A stretch of DNA of 64,000 bases from Litoditis marina (taxonomy: Eukaryota > Nematoda > Chromadorea > Rhabditida > Rhabditidae): NCBI GenBank assembly GCA_964036275.1, contig OZ038440.1:4005690-4069689 (forward strand), in the 5' to 3' direction. Within the stretch, counting starts at the first letter, position 1. The number at the start of each line of letters is the position of its first letter. This document shows positions 48,001-60,890 of the stretch, in pieces. Made by a program: the position numbers and the translations under genes. The notes beneath the pieces were generated by a model that did no database searches, was not told where the DNA came from, and saw only the letters and a program-made list of their open reading frames with translations.

Positions 48001-50846
48001 ACCTAGAATCATCTCATTTTCAAACTCGAAACCAAACCGTCTTCTTCTTCTTGATTCCTGATATTTGAGTTATACCTGCGAGTCACGTAAAACGAGAGCC
48101 CCCAAAAAGTTTATTTCGTCGTTACATTTTGTATTATATGTTTTACAAAGCGGAATATTCGATTCTAGAGATAAACTGACTTGTTTCTGTAATCTTCTTT
48201 GCAAACACAATAGAATGGGTAGTTTCTCCCAAAACGCGCCGAGAGCTACTCAAAACAGTAAACAAACTTGGTAAAATAGTTCGGTTGATCTCGCCCATTT
48301 ATATGAAAACATACCATAAATGTCCTGTATACTGGTAATGTCGTCCGACTTGAGTGTGGGTGTCACGTAATTCCCTCGACTGTCAGTTGTTTTCTGATAG
48401 AATGGAGCCATGATGGACTTTTCGTCACGAGAATGGGACAATCCGAGGGTATGGCCTCCTTCGTGGATTGCTACCGCCAGAATGTCCGTATAAGAGTTGC
48501 TAAAATTATGAATCATGCTTTGAATATAAAGTTTGATCGGAAAAGGTATAATCTATGAGAACTAGAGATATTGATCAAATCTTCGTTGTAGTTTGATCTG
48601 GAGACACGCAACGATTCACTAAATTTGATTGAAAAACGACGGGGTCAAATTACAAACACGAGAGGAATAGACCGGAATACACCGTATGGACCTGTCTCCG
48701 AAAGAGCAAACGCAAAAAACGCCTCCGGGGTTCAGAGAAAAAAATAGAACTCGTTGACGATATTACCTGTCAATTTTGCTAGCATCCTTATACACCCAAG
48801 CTTCATCGTCATCAAAATGAAGAATTCCGCTCTCTGGCATGGTCGCGTGGGCAAGAACACCGCCTGACAAAAAATTATGAAAAAGGGCTCGAATAGACGA
48901 TGTACATAGATTTTTGACGTACCGATTGGTCCCAATTCTGTTCCTAAACACCACCATTTTCTGATAAGAACCCGAAAAAATATAACATAGTCGACATAAA
49001 ACAGTTTGAACTCTGTTGAGTAAACTCTCCAGCTGACTACTCAATGAGCATTGTTTTGTTATGATGAACCATAAAAATTCGTCTCAAGGTGAAAATCAAC
49101 AAAAAAAAACTTTAGATGAACTGAGTACCTTTTCCGTCAAATGGCCAAGGGTCGTTGTGATTCTCTGTTCCAAATCGTACTTTGATGTCTCCGTTCGACT
49201 GAACTTCTTCGAATTCTAGTGGAGTTACTGCTGACCAAACAGCGTATGCCTCACGCAGTGCTCGTCTAGAAAAAACACTAATGTAGGGAGTGATCAAATC
49301 TTCTTTGTTGTAATGATATCGAGACACCCGGTATTTTACATATTCCGACCGGATTGTAACGGGATAAAACTTCAATTAGTACGGAACACCGAGCAGGTCT
49401 GTTTTACAAAGAACTAACCCTATAAAATACAAAGTCGAAGGGGCGAATACTATCACAGAAGCACAGTATAACTTATTGAAACCTCTTTAACCATCTTTCT
49501 TTTAAAAATAAGAAAAACGTTAATTTATCTTGTTGAATTTTGCATCATTCGAGCTTTTTCATTATTTACCTGACGTCGTCTCTCGGTAGATCAGATGAGA
49601 AGTTCTCAATCGAATAGGTCAAACGAGTTTTACGCCATTTGAAGGCGGCACCTGAACATGTCTGATAAACTTTTCAGTCCTACGTGAAGAAATGTCTGTC
49701 TCAACGTTTTATTAATTGCTGTCTTCTTGCATAATATCTAAACCATCCAGAAAACTTCTATTCACAAAATAGTCAAACGACAGAAAAACATTTCATGTCA
49801 ACAACAGTCTCCACTGAAGATACAAGAATAGAATTCAATAACTTACCCTATGTTTATCTCATATAACAACGATTTGAAGGAAGTGAAAAAGTAAATAAAA
49901 ACAGTTTGCCCACCTCCACTGCTGATGGCCAGTACATCAGTTACTCCGCATCTCGGCTCGGCCATTTTCTGTTTCGTTGCAGTGTCCAGCTCGCCCGTTT
50001 CTCGCAAACCGGCAAACTCTTGGAACTTCCTTGAAGAAATATACTGAATCATAATCGTTACAATTCGCATATTCCGTAACTGATGGTTTTATTCAAACTT
50101 TTTGTTCCATATAAGAACACTACAACATGATAACATTATTCGAGCGCAGTTTCTGAGTAGGTTCTTGTTTTCTCCATATTAGTGATTTTTGTGGAAACAA
50201 ACCTGATTGCTCTCTTGAGAAAACTTCCAGAAGAGCTGAGATCTGCTGACATGCCGCGTGGGGACGCATTCAGCGAATTACTCGGAGCTACATAGCCGAA
50301 ATCTTGAAGATACCGCTAGAAAATAGTTAAGTTTACTTTAGACAATGAAGACAAATGGAAGTAGTTTTTTCTCCATACATTAACAGTTCTCTCGGAAACC
50401 GTAGGTAGAGAATATATTAGTACCCTTTGATCGAACGATTGGTTCAACAAGACATGACCGTAACTGATAAAATTCACGTTGCGTTCACGTGCCCCAAAAC
50501 GCAATATATTTTTATATTCTTGCACCAGATCTTTGATTCTTGTTTGATCCCACTTGAACCACGATCATAGTTTCAATCGGTCAAATCAATGCAATCACGC
50601 CAAAGACGCAAAAAGTGACCTTGATATACAAACACTTTCTTCGTTCCATATTTCGAAAAACATACTATTTTGATTTGTTGATTTCTGCTATTAATTTACC
50701 TTCGCTTTATCGTCAGATACAGGTGGCAGTTTATTTGAGTTAGAATTCGATGACGATGACCTGCCATTGGCTACTTTTGAAATAAAATCGAAAAATCCAG
50801 CACTACATATAGAAATACAAACTAATAAATACAGTAGCAGCCGCAT
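45070..50846 (-). CDS. Secreted matrix metalloproteinase with haemopexin domain
   Basis: A zinc endopeptidase predicted to cleave extracellular matrix. Fourteen exons: 50700-50846, 50203-50315, 49914-50029, 49570-49651, 49129-49265, 48767-48863, 48315-48499, 47865-48002, 47363-47497, 46874-46941, 46195-46296, 45750-45887, 45371-45482, 45070-45179; 1,680 nt, 559 residues, all phases closing. Domains: signal peptide ([17 protein letters not shown]), peptidoglycan-binding-like propeptide (RYLQDFGYV), cysteine switch PRCGVTD (Cys about 114), catalytic domain with [10 protein letters not shown] and HFDDDE, zinc site [12 protein letters not shown] (about 243), Met-turn IMAPFY, a Gly/Thr/Arg-rich linker, and a haemopexin domain opened by Cys ([10 protein letters not shown]) and closed by a C-terminal Cys just before the stop. 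The zinc motif has Gly where most relatives have Phe or Leu. No membrane anchor follows. A decayed partial copy lies at 34660-35790. Confidence 0.95.
46405..46601 (+). mobile_element. TA-flanked element (family 1), copy 2
   Basis: Starts TATAGGATTTGTC and ends GGCGACTATA; about 195 bp. It shares the internal blocks ACACCGTACCATCGATTTTG and GACCGCTCGCCCCGCATCGC with 62831-63021. It lies in the metalloproteinase intron between 46296 and 46874, only 16 bp before a family 2 element. Confidence 0.8.
46618..46810 (+). mobile_element. TA-flanked element with tRNA-like core (family 2), copy 2
   Basis: Begins TATAGTCGACGCC and ends GGCACTCACTATA, so the ends are imperfect inverted repeats, flanked by TA. 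Inside are GCGCAGTGGTTAGCGC (A-box-like) and GGTGCGATTCCGG (B-box-like), spaced about as in a tRNA with a long loop. It has no coding capacity. Confidence 0.75.
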
Positions 50847-52943
50847 CTGAAAACAAATTTAATTTCACAACGACCTTTGGTTGGAAATAACATGCAATGT
50901 AAAAATAGAGCGTAATATAGTTACAGTGTTATAGTTTGAGAATCAATAACAAGTACATCAAAAAATAGTTTTCGAAGTGTCGTTAGTTCACTGGAAATCA
51001 TCAGAATTCAATATCCATATCACTTACTTTTTATTTATTCACATGCAAGCATGTGAGATACATATAGGAAACAGGAAAACTGAAAACCAACTAAAATTGA
51101 GCAAAATGAAACAAGAATGAAAGTATTTGGCTCGAACAATTGACCGAATGTTCTAACGAATTAGGGAAAAAGGTATTTGTGTGGTAGATCAAACATGTTA
51201 AAACGTCGATAATCATATTTCACTGGGTCGCAACGTGTCCCACGTTAAAATGTTTGTATTGCGTAACCTTCAACCAAACAGTTGTCAAAATAACCTAACA
51301 AAAGAAAGACCACAATCAATGTTGAGATGGAAGTGATTCTGGTTTTCTCTCTATTACAACCCTTGGCTTTGATACAAATACACGCGGCCAATGGTTCTAT
51401 CAATCGGTATTCGGTAAACTAGCCACGGTTCGACCATTTCTCACTTGAGATCATCGAAATAGATCAGATATGAGATAAACATAGGGTATGCATCATCGCT
51501 GACTAACACATAACTCCCGTTATATGATCTTAGAGATGTGTGCAACAAATCAAGTCTTAGAGTCTTACAGGGTATCTTCTAGCTAGAAGTGTTCAGAACG
51601 AACACTGTATTGGAAGAGACCACACTCGAATTTTAGTTCTATCAGTTCTCAGTTGAGATCACCAAAATAGACCAGATATGAGATAAACATAGGGTATGTG
51701 TCATCGCTGACTAACGGTAACTACAACTTTGTGACCTTAGAGGTTTGTGCAACACATTCACCTTCAAAGTGTTACGCATTGTATACAAACTAGTAAGTGT
51801 TTAGGAACAATGTTGGAGAGATAAATGTCCAGTTGTAGTTGGAGAATCTTCTAGTTGAGATCACCGAAACAGACCAAGTATCAAATATGAGATAAATATA
51901 AGGTGTGCGTCATCCGTTGACTAACGGTAACTACAGTATTATGAGCTTAGAGGTTTGTGCAACAAATTCGGCTTTAAGGTGTTACCGATTATATACAAAA
52001 TAGGAAGTATTAAAACAATAAATGAGGGATGAGTATGGCCAAGTTATAGTTTGATAATTATCTTGTTGAGATCACCAAACAAATGAATTTTTATTTCCTA
52101 GAGAATTCATTAACTAGTCTCATCTCTCTCAATTGCAGGTTTTTTCACTGTTTTAGTAGCTTGTGCACAGAAATGTACTATATTACAAAAATAGTTTTCG
52201 TACATAACAATTTTCATAAAGACTTTTTACTATAAGTTTCACACTATTTTACTTATAGTTTCACTATATATTACTACAATAATATCACATTTGAAGGTAA
52301 AGATTTGAATAACAGGACAGGTTAAACACAATATTTCATTCAATACAAAATGGTTTTTCTCTATCAGCAAAAAGTGATGATGCATACTATCTAAATGAGA
52401 CTCGCTACGATACAGGTTGTATGAGTCACTAGTTAAATAGTGGGATGAGTAGTTGTTTTCCTACCTGTGCACTAACTTCCTGTGTCCAAATGGATGCTCG
52501 TTTGAGGATTAGAGATAAATTATATTTGCAAACTGAAAATATCGCACAAACCTCTTTGCAAACCAGTAGAATCTTATTAATTCACCTCTATCAGTGGTGA
52601 AATGGAAAACATTCAATATTCTCTGATTCTGAAATGCATTATAGTAGAAATAGAACTTTTATTAGACGCACAATTAGAAATACATTTTTATTACGCTGTT
52701 CAAAGTGGTATTCGAACCTAGTTGCTCCCGTAATGAATCATTCAACTGGTACACATGAAGATTATTTACAGTATATTGAACATGGTTTCTGAATATTCAT
52801 ATTGGTTCGCGTCAAATATTTCTAGTGGTGAAAATTTTAATACAATCCAACTCAGAAGCCGTAAACGTGAATTTTCTCAGATTACAAATGAGATTACAAC
52901 CCAGCAAGACATTAGAAGTTATCAAGAAATCACAAACAAATAG
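50847..52943. other. Intergenic region with tandem repeats
   Basis: No exon is seen between the start of the metalloproteinase gene and the stop codon of the receptor gene. The left part should hold the protease promoter. The middle (51440-52080) is a tandem array described separately. TTTATT strings near 52658 and 52686 read AATAAA on the minus strand and may serve the receptor gene as poly(A) signals. Confidence 0.45.
51440..52080. repeat. Diverged tandem repeat, about 205-bp period
   Basis: The phrase TTGAGATCA(C/T)C, then a GATATGAGATAAACATAGGG-like block, CATC(G/C)..TGACTAAC and a TTAGAG(G/A)T(T/G)TGTGCAAC block recur in the same order at about 51445, 51652 and 51857, with a fragment at about 52065. 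No open frame is shared. Confidence 0.75.
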
Positions 52944-55900
52944 TTAGATCACTTTGTTCAGATTGGATGATACGGTAGCTTCTCTGTTCATTCGAATCAA
53001 CGAACTCCGCTGCTCCTGACTGCTGGACCTCAGTTCATAGTCATAGATGGCAGAAAAAGAGAGTTTCTTCCGGAAATCCGATATCACACTTTTCCGAATC
53101 ACACTGCTGGAATTATTATCGGACGTGAACTACACATGATTTTGTGGCAAATTGTTGTACAATCATTGTGATAATGCGTGCACTGGCACCAATCTTTCGA
53201 AAACAGGATTGATGGAAATGGAAAAAAAATCAGTGCACTAGGTTACTGTTTTATTCTGGTAGAGCATTTTCACGGCCAATAGGAAAGGGGACGAGGGTGA
53301 AAGGGGACGAGGGGGGACGAGGGTAAAAGGGGACGAGGGCTGAGGCAAAGGGGACGAGGGATGAGGCAAGAAAACACTCTTAGGTATCGTAGAAAGGGGA
53401 AAAGATGAATCAATAATAAAGATACAGAACAAGGAAAGTATTATGGAGTAATCGGAAACTAAATTTGACTAGATTTCTCTCTAATTATCAATCCACCCCT
53501 CGTCCCCTTTACCTCAGCCCTCGTCCCCTTTGCCATACCCCCCGTCCCCTTTCAACCCCCCCCCCCCTCGTCCCCTTTCACCCTCGCCCCCTTTCCTATT
53601 CACCCATTTTCATCTTTCACGCATCATTAATAACCTACTCTATATCTTTTATAATATATTTATTCAACGCATTCATGTATTTGACACATAGTATCACATG
53701 GTGTTTTCTCAGCTTCATGCTTCACTTACCTACTCTATCCACCGTTAAAAAGACTGAAGAAATTTTGCTTCCTGTAGTTTTAAAAATCTAAAGTAAAAAA
53801 CATAACGATAATGGATGATAACCTGAAGAACAAGTAGAGCAACGGGTTCACAAATGAGTTGGTGGCGAAAACGACCATGACAGACCAACTCCACCACTTG
53901 CCCTGCTTCGCCAGTTGGGTTATAAATACCTGAAAAATAGTATCTCCATAATTTACGACGTGAGAAAAACGTTTAAAAAACATTTCACGTTGCATGGAGG
54001 CGTACCAATTCCTACAAACCTCACGTGAAGTCCAGATGAGTTTCTCATGAGATAGCTCATGAGCTACTCGTGTAGTCCCGAGGTTGTAGCATAGCAATCG
54101 ATGGAATATCATCAGAAGCTCGTGAGATATACCTCTTGAGATATCTCATGATTTTTGAGAGATTGGTACGCCGTATGGAGTTGAAGCACCTCCCAACCGA
54201 TAAACCTAACAACTTCTAACACTCCAGTGTGTGAATCGGAGTGCCACATTCATCAATGTGGGAAGACACGTGTTCAATCCCTAACAAACATTCTATTTCA
54301 ATTTACTAAAATTAACGAATTCGTATTTCTGTTTCGCCTTCAATAAAATCCGTCTAAAATCAAATTTCACTCCAGGTGTCACCGCAATAATACTCTGAAA
54401 GACAATATGTTTTCCATCAGTGCAATGACTCGTGTTTTCCAATTGCTTCGGCCGTAATCCAGACATCACGGGGGAGCAAGGAAAGCGTATTTGGTTTCTC
54501 GTTACAATTTGTCTCCCGTGCTGGGAAAATCTCAGAGAGTGCCCGCCTTGAATTTAGTGTTAAACAATCTCAAATATACACAAGTTTACGCAGAAAAACC
54601 ACTCTGAAAAGTTATTTCGAATCTCCAATGCGAGAAGGAGTGAAATTTCACTAACAGCTAATAGCAATCGTTGGTTTAATGAGCAGAGGCGTTATAGGAA
54701 ACACGCCAGAAGGCAATCTCGTTATTACTTCATTTTGAGCCATTTGAACGGTAAATGTTCCGAAGTTGCTCGCAATACAAGTTCCTCATTGCGCAATGTT
54801 CGTTTTGCTGACGTTTCCATTCTTGAAACTTGATTGAAAATCAAACATCAGTCTCCAATTTTCGTCTACACTATATTGGTACGACAGACAATGATCCCAT
54901 TATAATCGTCGCTCACAGAAAGGCGGGGGTGTACTGTATATCTCACTTTGCGCTGTGTAAGAACACATATACTCGATTCGTCCGCGCTGCTCGTATAAGC
55001 CCAGTTGGTGTAGTGGTTAGCGTTCGCGCCTCCCAAACTTTTGAGCCCGGTTCGAGTCTCACATGAGGCGGCTCTTTTATAACTTTGGCACGCACTATAC
55101 TTGTTCAGACCAATGTTCCAGCCGATTTCTATTGCACCTAATACGACTCAAACTTCGTACTAACAATAACAACAATCTAGGTCCCAAACTGATATTAAAC
55201 AGGTAATAATCATTCGAGAACAGAGAAGTATCATGGTACTCTGAACACTGAAGTACTTGGACTAAGGTTATGGAATCGATTCCAAACTATTGAGTTGTCC
55301 AGTTTCTCGAGTTTCGAAAATAGTTTTTTGCGTGATTATTAAATTAACATACACGTTTTCCTATCTATTTCAGATGGTTTTTCAAGTTTAAAGTTTTGAT
55401 AGTTTCAACGTGAATTCAGCGGAAAAATGAGTAGAGTAGAACTGTACCTGTCCAACCACGAAGAGTATGGTGTTGATGATACACGGGAAGAGAAGTCTCG
55501 TCTCGATGCTCATCTGCCTTTGTGCGGCAAACAACGACATTGACATCGAGGTGGTCGAGTAGCGAGAACGCAACTCTGTAAAACGTGAAATATTCATCTT
55601 TTTTTACGTAAAACATGTAAAATTCCGCATTACAAACAAAATTTGTTTCAAGCTGAGAAGGCACAGTAATGGCAGATAAAGCAAAGTTTATCGTTCGCGC
55701 AAATTAGATAACGAACTAATTTGGTTCGACAAATAAGATAAATACTCAAACAGAGGGATTTTCACAAAACGACCAGGTCACACTTTTGTTCTGCCTTTCA
55801 GGCTTTTATCAAAATTAATCGTATCGAGAACTTCGTCTCATAACTTCAAAATCAACCAACCCAGATTTCTCTTCTTCTGCCTCTTGAATAACACAACCAG

Positions 55901-58900
55901 CGCGGCCGCGTAAAAGGGAAATGGCAGTATCATGAGGATGATGTTGCACACCATGTAGTACATATGAGTACCGTTCTTCTCGTACAACGGCCAATTGGCC
56001 TCCATTCCGTACTTCTCTGGACTGTACCAGAGGGGCTCAAACCAGTAGAACTGGAAGTTATTCGCTCCGAGTCTCGAATACTGATTTTTTCTATGTTTTA
56101 GCGCCCTTAATCGAATCAGGCACAGATTCCTTTCATAGCGGTTTTTACGCACAAATGCTTAACACTTTGGTCAACACGTTTTGTTATAGATTTCAATTGA
56201 TAGCTCACATCGGAGCTACACCTGGAGTACGAACTAAAAAATCACTCTCTTCCGATATAGCATGTGCAACACATGTTTGTGTGTAACTTTAGGTTCAAAA
56301 ACGACAAAAAAGTTGTTTACGCACAAATCCTCGACTCTCTGTACACTCTCTGCGAGTTGTACTTAAAGATTAAATCCCTAAATTTTTGCACCGGACAGAA
56401 ATGGATAGTTCCGTCTGGAGCTGTTTTTGTCAGTGTTTTTGTCCGATTGGATTGCAACAAACCTGGTGTTCCACGAGAGATTGAATTAAACCGGCGAACC
56501 ATGGAAGAACGCAAATCATGACACAAGTACCATAGGGCAGGGTCCTACAATGATCATTTCACTGAAGCGAAAATAACCACAACAACATAACTCATGAATT
56601 TAGTTTCTATTGTTCTAACTTTTTTGTTTATGTTTCTTCTTTGTCGTTCATGTCGGAAAACTTCCCGTACCTTTCTTAAGACTACTTATGGGCTTGTAAA
56701 TTTACTCAAACATTACTGAAAAAGATTTCCAATCGAAGTAGCGTAAAACAAAATTCGTTCTTCCCCAAACAAGCTTGTACTCTGCTCTATCTTGTTTAGG
56801 GTTATTAAAGCCAAACTCGAATTTCGAAAAAACTCGAAATTTCCAAAACTCGAATAACTCGAAACTCGAAAAACTCGGTTCTCTCAAAACTCGAAAAACT
56901 CGAAACTCGATAAACTTGAACATTTTGGAACTCGAAAAGTTCGCGTTTCACAGCACTTTTTCTGCTATTTAAAACATAAAATGCTTCTTTTTCCATGATT
57001 CTCGCGTAGTCATGAGAAAAAATCGGAATTTCTCGAAAATTTCTTATTTTTTTGTCTCGATAAAATCCTGAAACTTAACGACCAAACTCGAAACTCGAAA
57101 ACTCGGTTTTTTTAAAACGCCAAAAACTGGAAACTCGAAAAACTAGTTTTTCCTCAAAACTCGAAACACTCGTAACTCGAAAAACGCGAAATTTTCAACT
57201 CGATTAACAACCCTAATCTTGTTGTTATTGTAGTTTGATCCTGCTTTCCTGTAGGATAGAAGGGAACTGTAGCGTCTATCGAAACTACACTATATGGTAT
57301 TTAAGCAAATATGTTAATAGCAATATTGTGATACTACACCATAGTATTGAAATTAAATCGAAGACTTAATCACTCTCCATACCTGAACCAGTTGGGCCAT
57401 TGTACCGCCGCCAGACGTGACCAAGCAATGATGGTGTAGTGATAAACCATCGCCCACCTGAATATGTAAATTTAACAATCACTTCTCAGAGATGAGAGAA
57501 AATGATATTCGTTCGTTTCATAGATGTTGAACGACAAACATTGGAGCATCGGTCACCTTGTTCGAGTTTCGGAGTGGTTTGTTTCCAACATTATAAGAAG
57601 TCGAAGACGCCATACTGGGAGTGTATGTAGTATGTAACAGAGTTATGAGAGGAGTTATCGGGTTATGCGAAAAGTGTAACAGCTCGAGTCATGAGGAAAG
57701 TCCTTGTTTTCCGTTTAGAAACTGGCAAATCATGCCTCCAATTCTACCAGATTATACGCATTTGGAAAACCTACCAGGTGAAGTTCAGATAAATGTGTGC
57801 ATGCCATCGTAGCGAAGGAGGTATCAGCTCGTCCTGACTAAGAATCACGATTCCCGGCCACAGTCCGAACTGCAATAAAACTTTGGTTCGGTTTTTCAAT
57901 TTTACTACGAAACTTTATTTTTGAAGCTTTATAACTATATACTTTATAACTTCTTATTAACCTGGAATAACTAGAAATATGTCTTCTGCCCGAGCTTTCT
58001 GTCAAGTTAAGTTGTTTTTCCCTTCAGTGTGTGCCTTTCTGGTTTGACTCAATATTTGACTCAAAATGTCTACACTTGACAATCTCCCTGGTCTGTTCAG
58101 TAGGTCTTGTAACATTGAGAAATTGGATATTTAAGTCATTCCGAGTCAACACTTGCAAGCAAACAAAGAATGGTTAATTACATGACGTCAGTCGAATGTC
58201 TTTTGCTCACGGAAGCCGATCTTTCATCGAGATACGCAATTGTGAGTGGAAATATCACAGCTAGCCCAATGAAGAATCACGTATAACATTATGACACATC
58301 ACAATTCAAGAACGTGCAACAGGAAACGCAAGAAGAACAGTCAGGTTTGGAACCCTGACTGTAAGCCATTGTGAGCTACACATTATGTTACAGCACATAC
58401 AAAAAACCGTTACCCTAACATTTCAAAAAGTTATTATCATTATTTCCTCGGTATTCTATTTCTATCCCCTCGTTCAAAAATGCATACAGCACTTTCACAA
58501 TTGTGAAATTTGTTTCGTAAAAAAAGATTCGATTTTGCAGCCCAACCGTTTTGCAGTACTTTCCAGTTACTACCGTAGTTATTTTCTCATTTCGTTCGGA
58601 ACTGCAGAAAATGCCTTGCGGTCATATTGGAGGCGTTATTAAAACAGTTAGTGACGCAGATTAAAGGTCGGAACAAGGGCAAATGATCCGAAACGGAAAT
58701 TCCGATATATGAGATATGGCCCCGAGGCAGACATTTGTGTACACAAATTTGGTCATCTGTTTGGTTTCAAGCAAAAAACGGATGAACTGGGCTTGAACAA
58801 AAGATGAAATCGGGAAAACTGGGAGAAAGCTAACGGTCATGTGAAAAGTGAACGAAATCGCAAACAAGATTTGAGTTAATTTTTTTTATTGTTTTTTATT

Positions 58901-59672
58901 CTAACGACCCGAGGTGATTTCTTGCGAGTGAACTTTAACTTCAACGAAGTTTCTCAATTTACATCTGAATCCTGAATGCCTGCACTACAACTGCACATTC
59001 AGAATTCAGAAAAAACACAGTATGAGACAAGTAGATTTTCACTGATTCTTCTGTCATTCAATGCACAAAATGTTCTCTAGCTAAATTCGAACATATCATA
59101 GGTTAATTCAACGTATGTAAAGTATTTTGAAACTCTAAATTTTTGAAACAAAAAGTATACCTGTATTATGAGCAGAACATCGGTGATAGCTTGACTGATC
59201 AGAAATCGAAAACCAACAATCTCACTGGCCATTCGGAGCATGGAGAGCGTAATGAAGAAGTACAGAGTAAGGCCTGAAAAGAATTTCGTGTAAATAGGTT
59301 GTTTGATTGTTATTGTAGCTGTCCTACACTTACGCGGTTGAGTGCACACTCACATACAGGAGAAATATTGGATAATCGTGTAAGTATACCAAGGCTAAAC
59401 CCCAACTTTCAACAGCAGCAATGAGTAATGAAATTTAAAAAAAACATGTTTGTGTTTAGTAGTACTTTTCGTGCTGCATCAATCCATCTAATCTTTTACC
59501 GTACATCATCAAACTGTTCAATGAGTGGGCAAACTTCAACCATTATAAAATAACATTTGAACGTGAACGTGTTCAGTCTAACAGTAGGAGTCTCGGTAGA
59601 AATGAAAACGACAATACCTGCTAGTCCGAATAACAGAAGGAACAGTCCAGCTGCAGCGTCGGAGGGTGTCAT
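52944..59672 (-). CDS. Nematode serpentine (seven-transmembrane) receptor
   Basis: A predicted G-protein-coupled chemoreceptor-type membrane protein of 335 residues. Exons: 59618-59672, 59161-59273, 57775-57869, about 57384-57458, 56463-56544, 55861-56050, 55448-55575, 53823-53929, 52944-53106; all phases close. Segments in order: TM1 (AAAGLFLLLFGLAGLTLYFF), TM2 (FRFLISQAITDVLLIIQ), TM3 (YHYTIIAWSRLAAVQWP, with SRL where many receptors have DRY), TM4 (TCVMICVLPWFAGLIQ), a long second extracellular loop (FYWFEPLWYS), TM5 (VCNIILMILPFPFYAAALVV), TM6 (RLLFPCIINTILFVVG), TM7 (SFVNPLLYLFF) and a 53-residue serine-rich tail. The ATG lies 11 bases after CTTCAG, so the message may be trans-spliced. 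The exact subfamily (Srv, Srx or other) is not certain. Introns host three mobile or fold-back elements. Confidence 0.92.
53278..53603. repeat. G-rich/C-rich fold-back element in a receptor intron
   Basis: The left arm (53278-53370) is runs of GGGGACGAGGG and the right arm (53500-53603) runs of CCCTCGTCCCC, with ends AATAGGAAAGGGG and CCCCTTTCCTATT in inverted orientation. Many runs of three or more G occur close together on the plus strand at the left arm and on the minus strand at the right arm, so both strands can form G-quadruplexes as well as a hairpin. Confidence 0.8.
54901..55099 (+). mobile_element. TA-flanked element with tRNA-like core (family 2), copy 3
   Basis: Begins TATAATCGTCGC and ends GGCACGCACTATA. 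It contains TGGTGTAGTGGTTAGCG (A-box-like) and GGTTCGAGTCTC (B-box-like). It lies in the receptor intron between exons 55448-55575 and 53823-53929. It is not a functional tRNA gene, because the acceptor and anticodon arms do not pair. Confidence 0.75.
56797..57215. mobile_element. hAT-like CTCGAA MITE, copy 3
   Basis: Starts TAGGGTTATTAA and ends TTAACAACCCTA and is flanked by a perfect 8-bp direct repeat ATCTTGTT (56789-56796 and 57216-57223). The interior matches the copy at 12895-13497, including its non-repetitive core. It lies in the receptor intron between the TM3 and TM4 exons. Confidence 0.88.
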
Positions 59673-60689
59673 GGTTCTTCGTCCTGAAGACTACGTTTTA
59701 CTTATTTGCAAAGAAAATTCAGAATTTAAAAGTAGTGCCGATGAGAACGAATTCATAATTAATGAGAGCAAAAACTATGAAACTTGGGCGGGCTCCATAC
59801 ATTAGTGAGAAATGTAAAAGTAACACATATATTTACGAATCGGAAAAATATAAATATTTTAATGGTGAAACAAAATGCAGTTGTGCTTTTTCGATGGAAT
59901 ATAATGTGGTCAAAATTTGGTCGGTCAAGTGAGAGCATGGGGTTATTTGATGAAAAACAAAACCTGACGCCTCAATAGACCCGTAGAAACATTGATTCAC
60001 GTGAACAACATTTGAGCGTGTGAAATATATTCAGGAAAAAACGTTACAATGGCTCATAATGAAATATAGGTTTTACCAAAACCTTTCTAACTTGAGTTCA
60101 GCTCACTTGAAATAAAGAGAACATTTTTTCAGTCTATATTTGCAAATCCTCCCGTTTGAAATAAATCCGTTTGCATTCCATTCAGTGCGATTAGAATGGT
60201 CGGCCTATATTGGAAATGAAATTTGGCTGCCAACCCACTGCCCACGCAAATGAAAAACTATACCCGTAGTAAAATCTGCGTATATTAGTTTTTGGTCACA
60301 ACACCGTGGTTTTATGCCAATTTTATCGAAATTTTTTTGAGATTCTTCTAGAGAGATGAATACGAAATAGATCTATTATGATACAAATGGTCATCAAGTA
60401 TGATATTTATGATGTAAAGGTATTCCGAAACATGGCTTACAACCATAGCTCCTCCGGTCAGTCGCGACGCGGTAACTCAAGAACTCTCTACCCCGATGAA
60501 CACAGCACGAACTGGTGTCAAATCACTAGCTGTGAATGATTGTATATGCATTGGGCAGCTATCGGGCTGGTGTTGGGCAAATCGAGTCTTCAAACGATAA
60601 CTTCTTCTGCCCGTTTTGTAGGACGGCTGCACGCCCGCTTGGCAGCCCGCCAAGAGGGCGGGGCTCAGGGAAATATGAACGTAAAGGTC

Positions 60690-60890
60690 CGGCCGGAAGG
60701 ATGTTCTCTGAGGCCGCATGCATAAACAGCCTGGACTTCTCATCCTAATCTGCGTCTCTTCCAACCTATGATATTTCTCTGCTCTCATCCCGTCTCGGGT
60801 TGTGAGGATCGCAAAATGGAAGCGAGAGATGCAGGATGAGATGAAGGTGCCTGGATGTTCTAGCATAAGTCCTCAGACTGGCTAAGAACG
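60690..60890. repeat. Fold-back repeat, diverged copy
   Basis: Left CTTCTCATCCTAATCTGCGT pairs imperfectly with right ATGCAGGATGAGATGAAGG; the outer part TTCTAGCATAAGTCCTCAG corresponds to TTCTAGCATACGTACTCAG at 19110-19136. Confidence 0.6.

Noticed and set aside
51440..52080. CRISPR-like spacing of repeats
   Set aside because: The repeat unit is long and diverged with no short identical repeats and unique spacers, and the genome is eukaryotic.
55010..55085. Possible tRNA gene
   Set aside because: A- and B-box-like sequences are present, but the acceptor and anticodon arms do not pair, and the sequence is part of a repeated TA-flanked element.
60477..60866. 129-codon minus-strand frame in a G+C-rich patch
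   Set aside because: It overlaps a fold-back repeat with copies elsewhere, and the frame is not kept in those copies.
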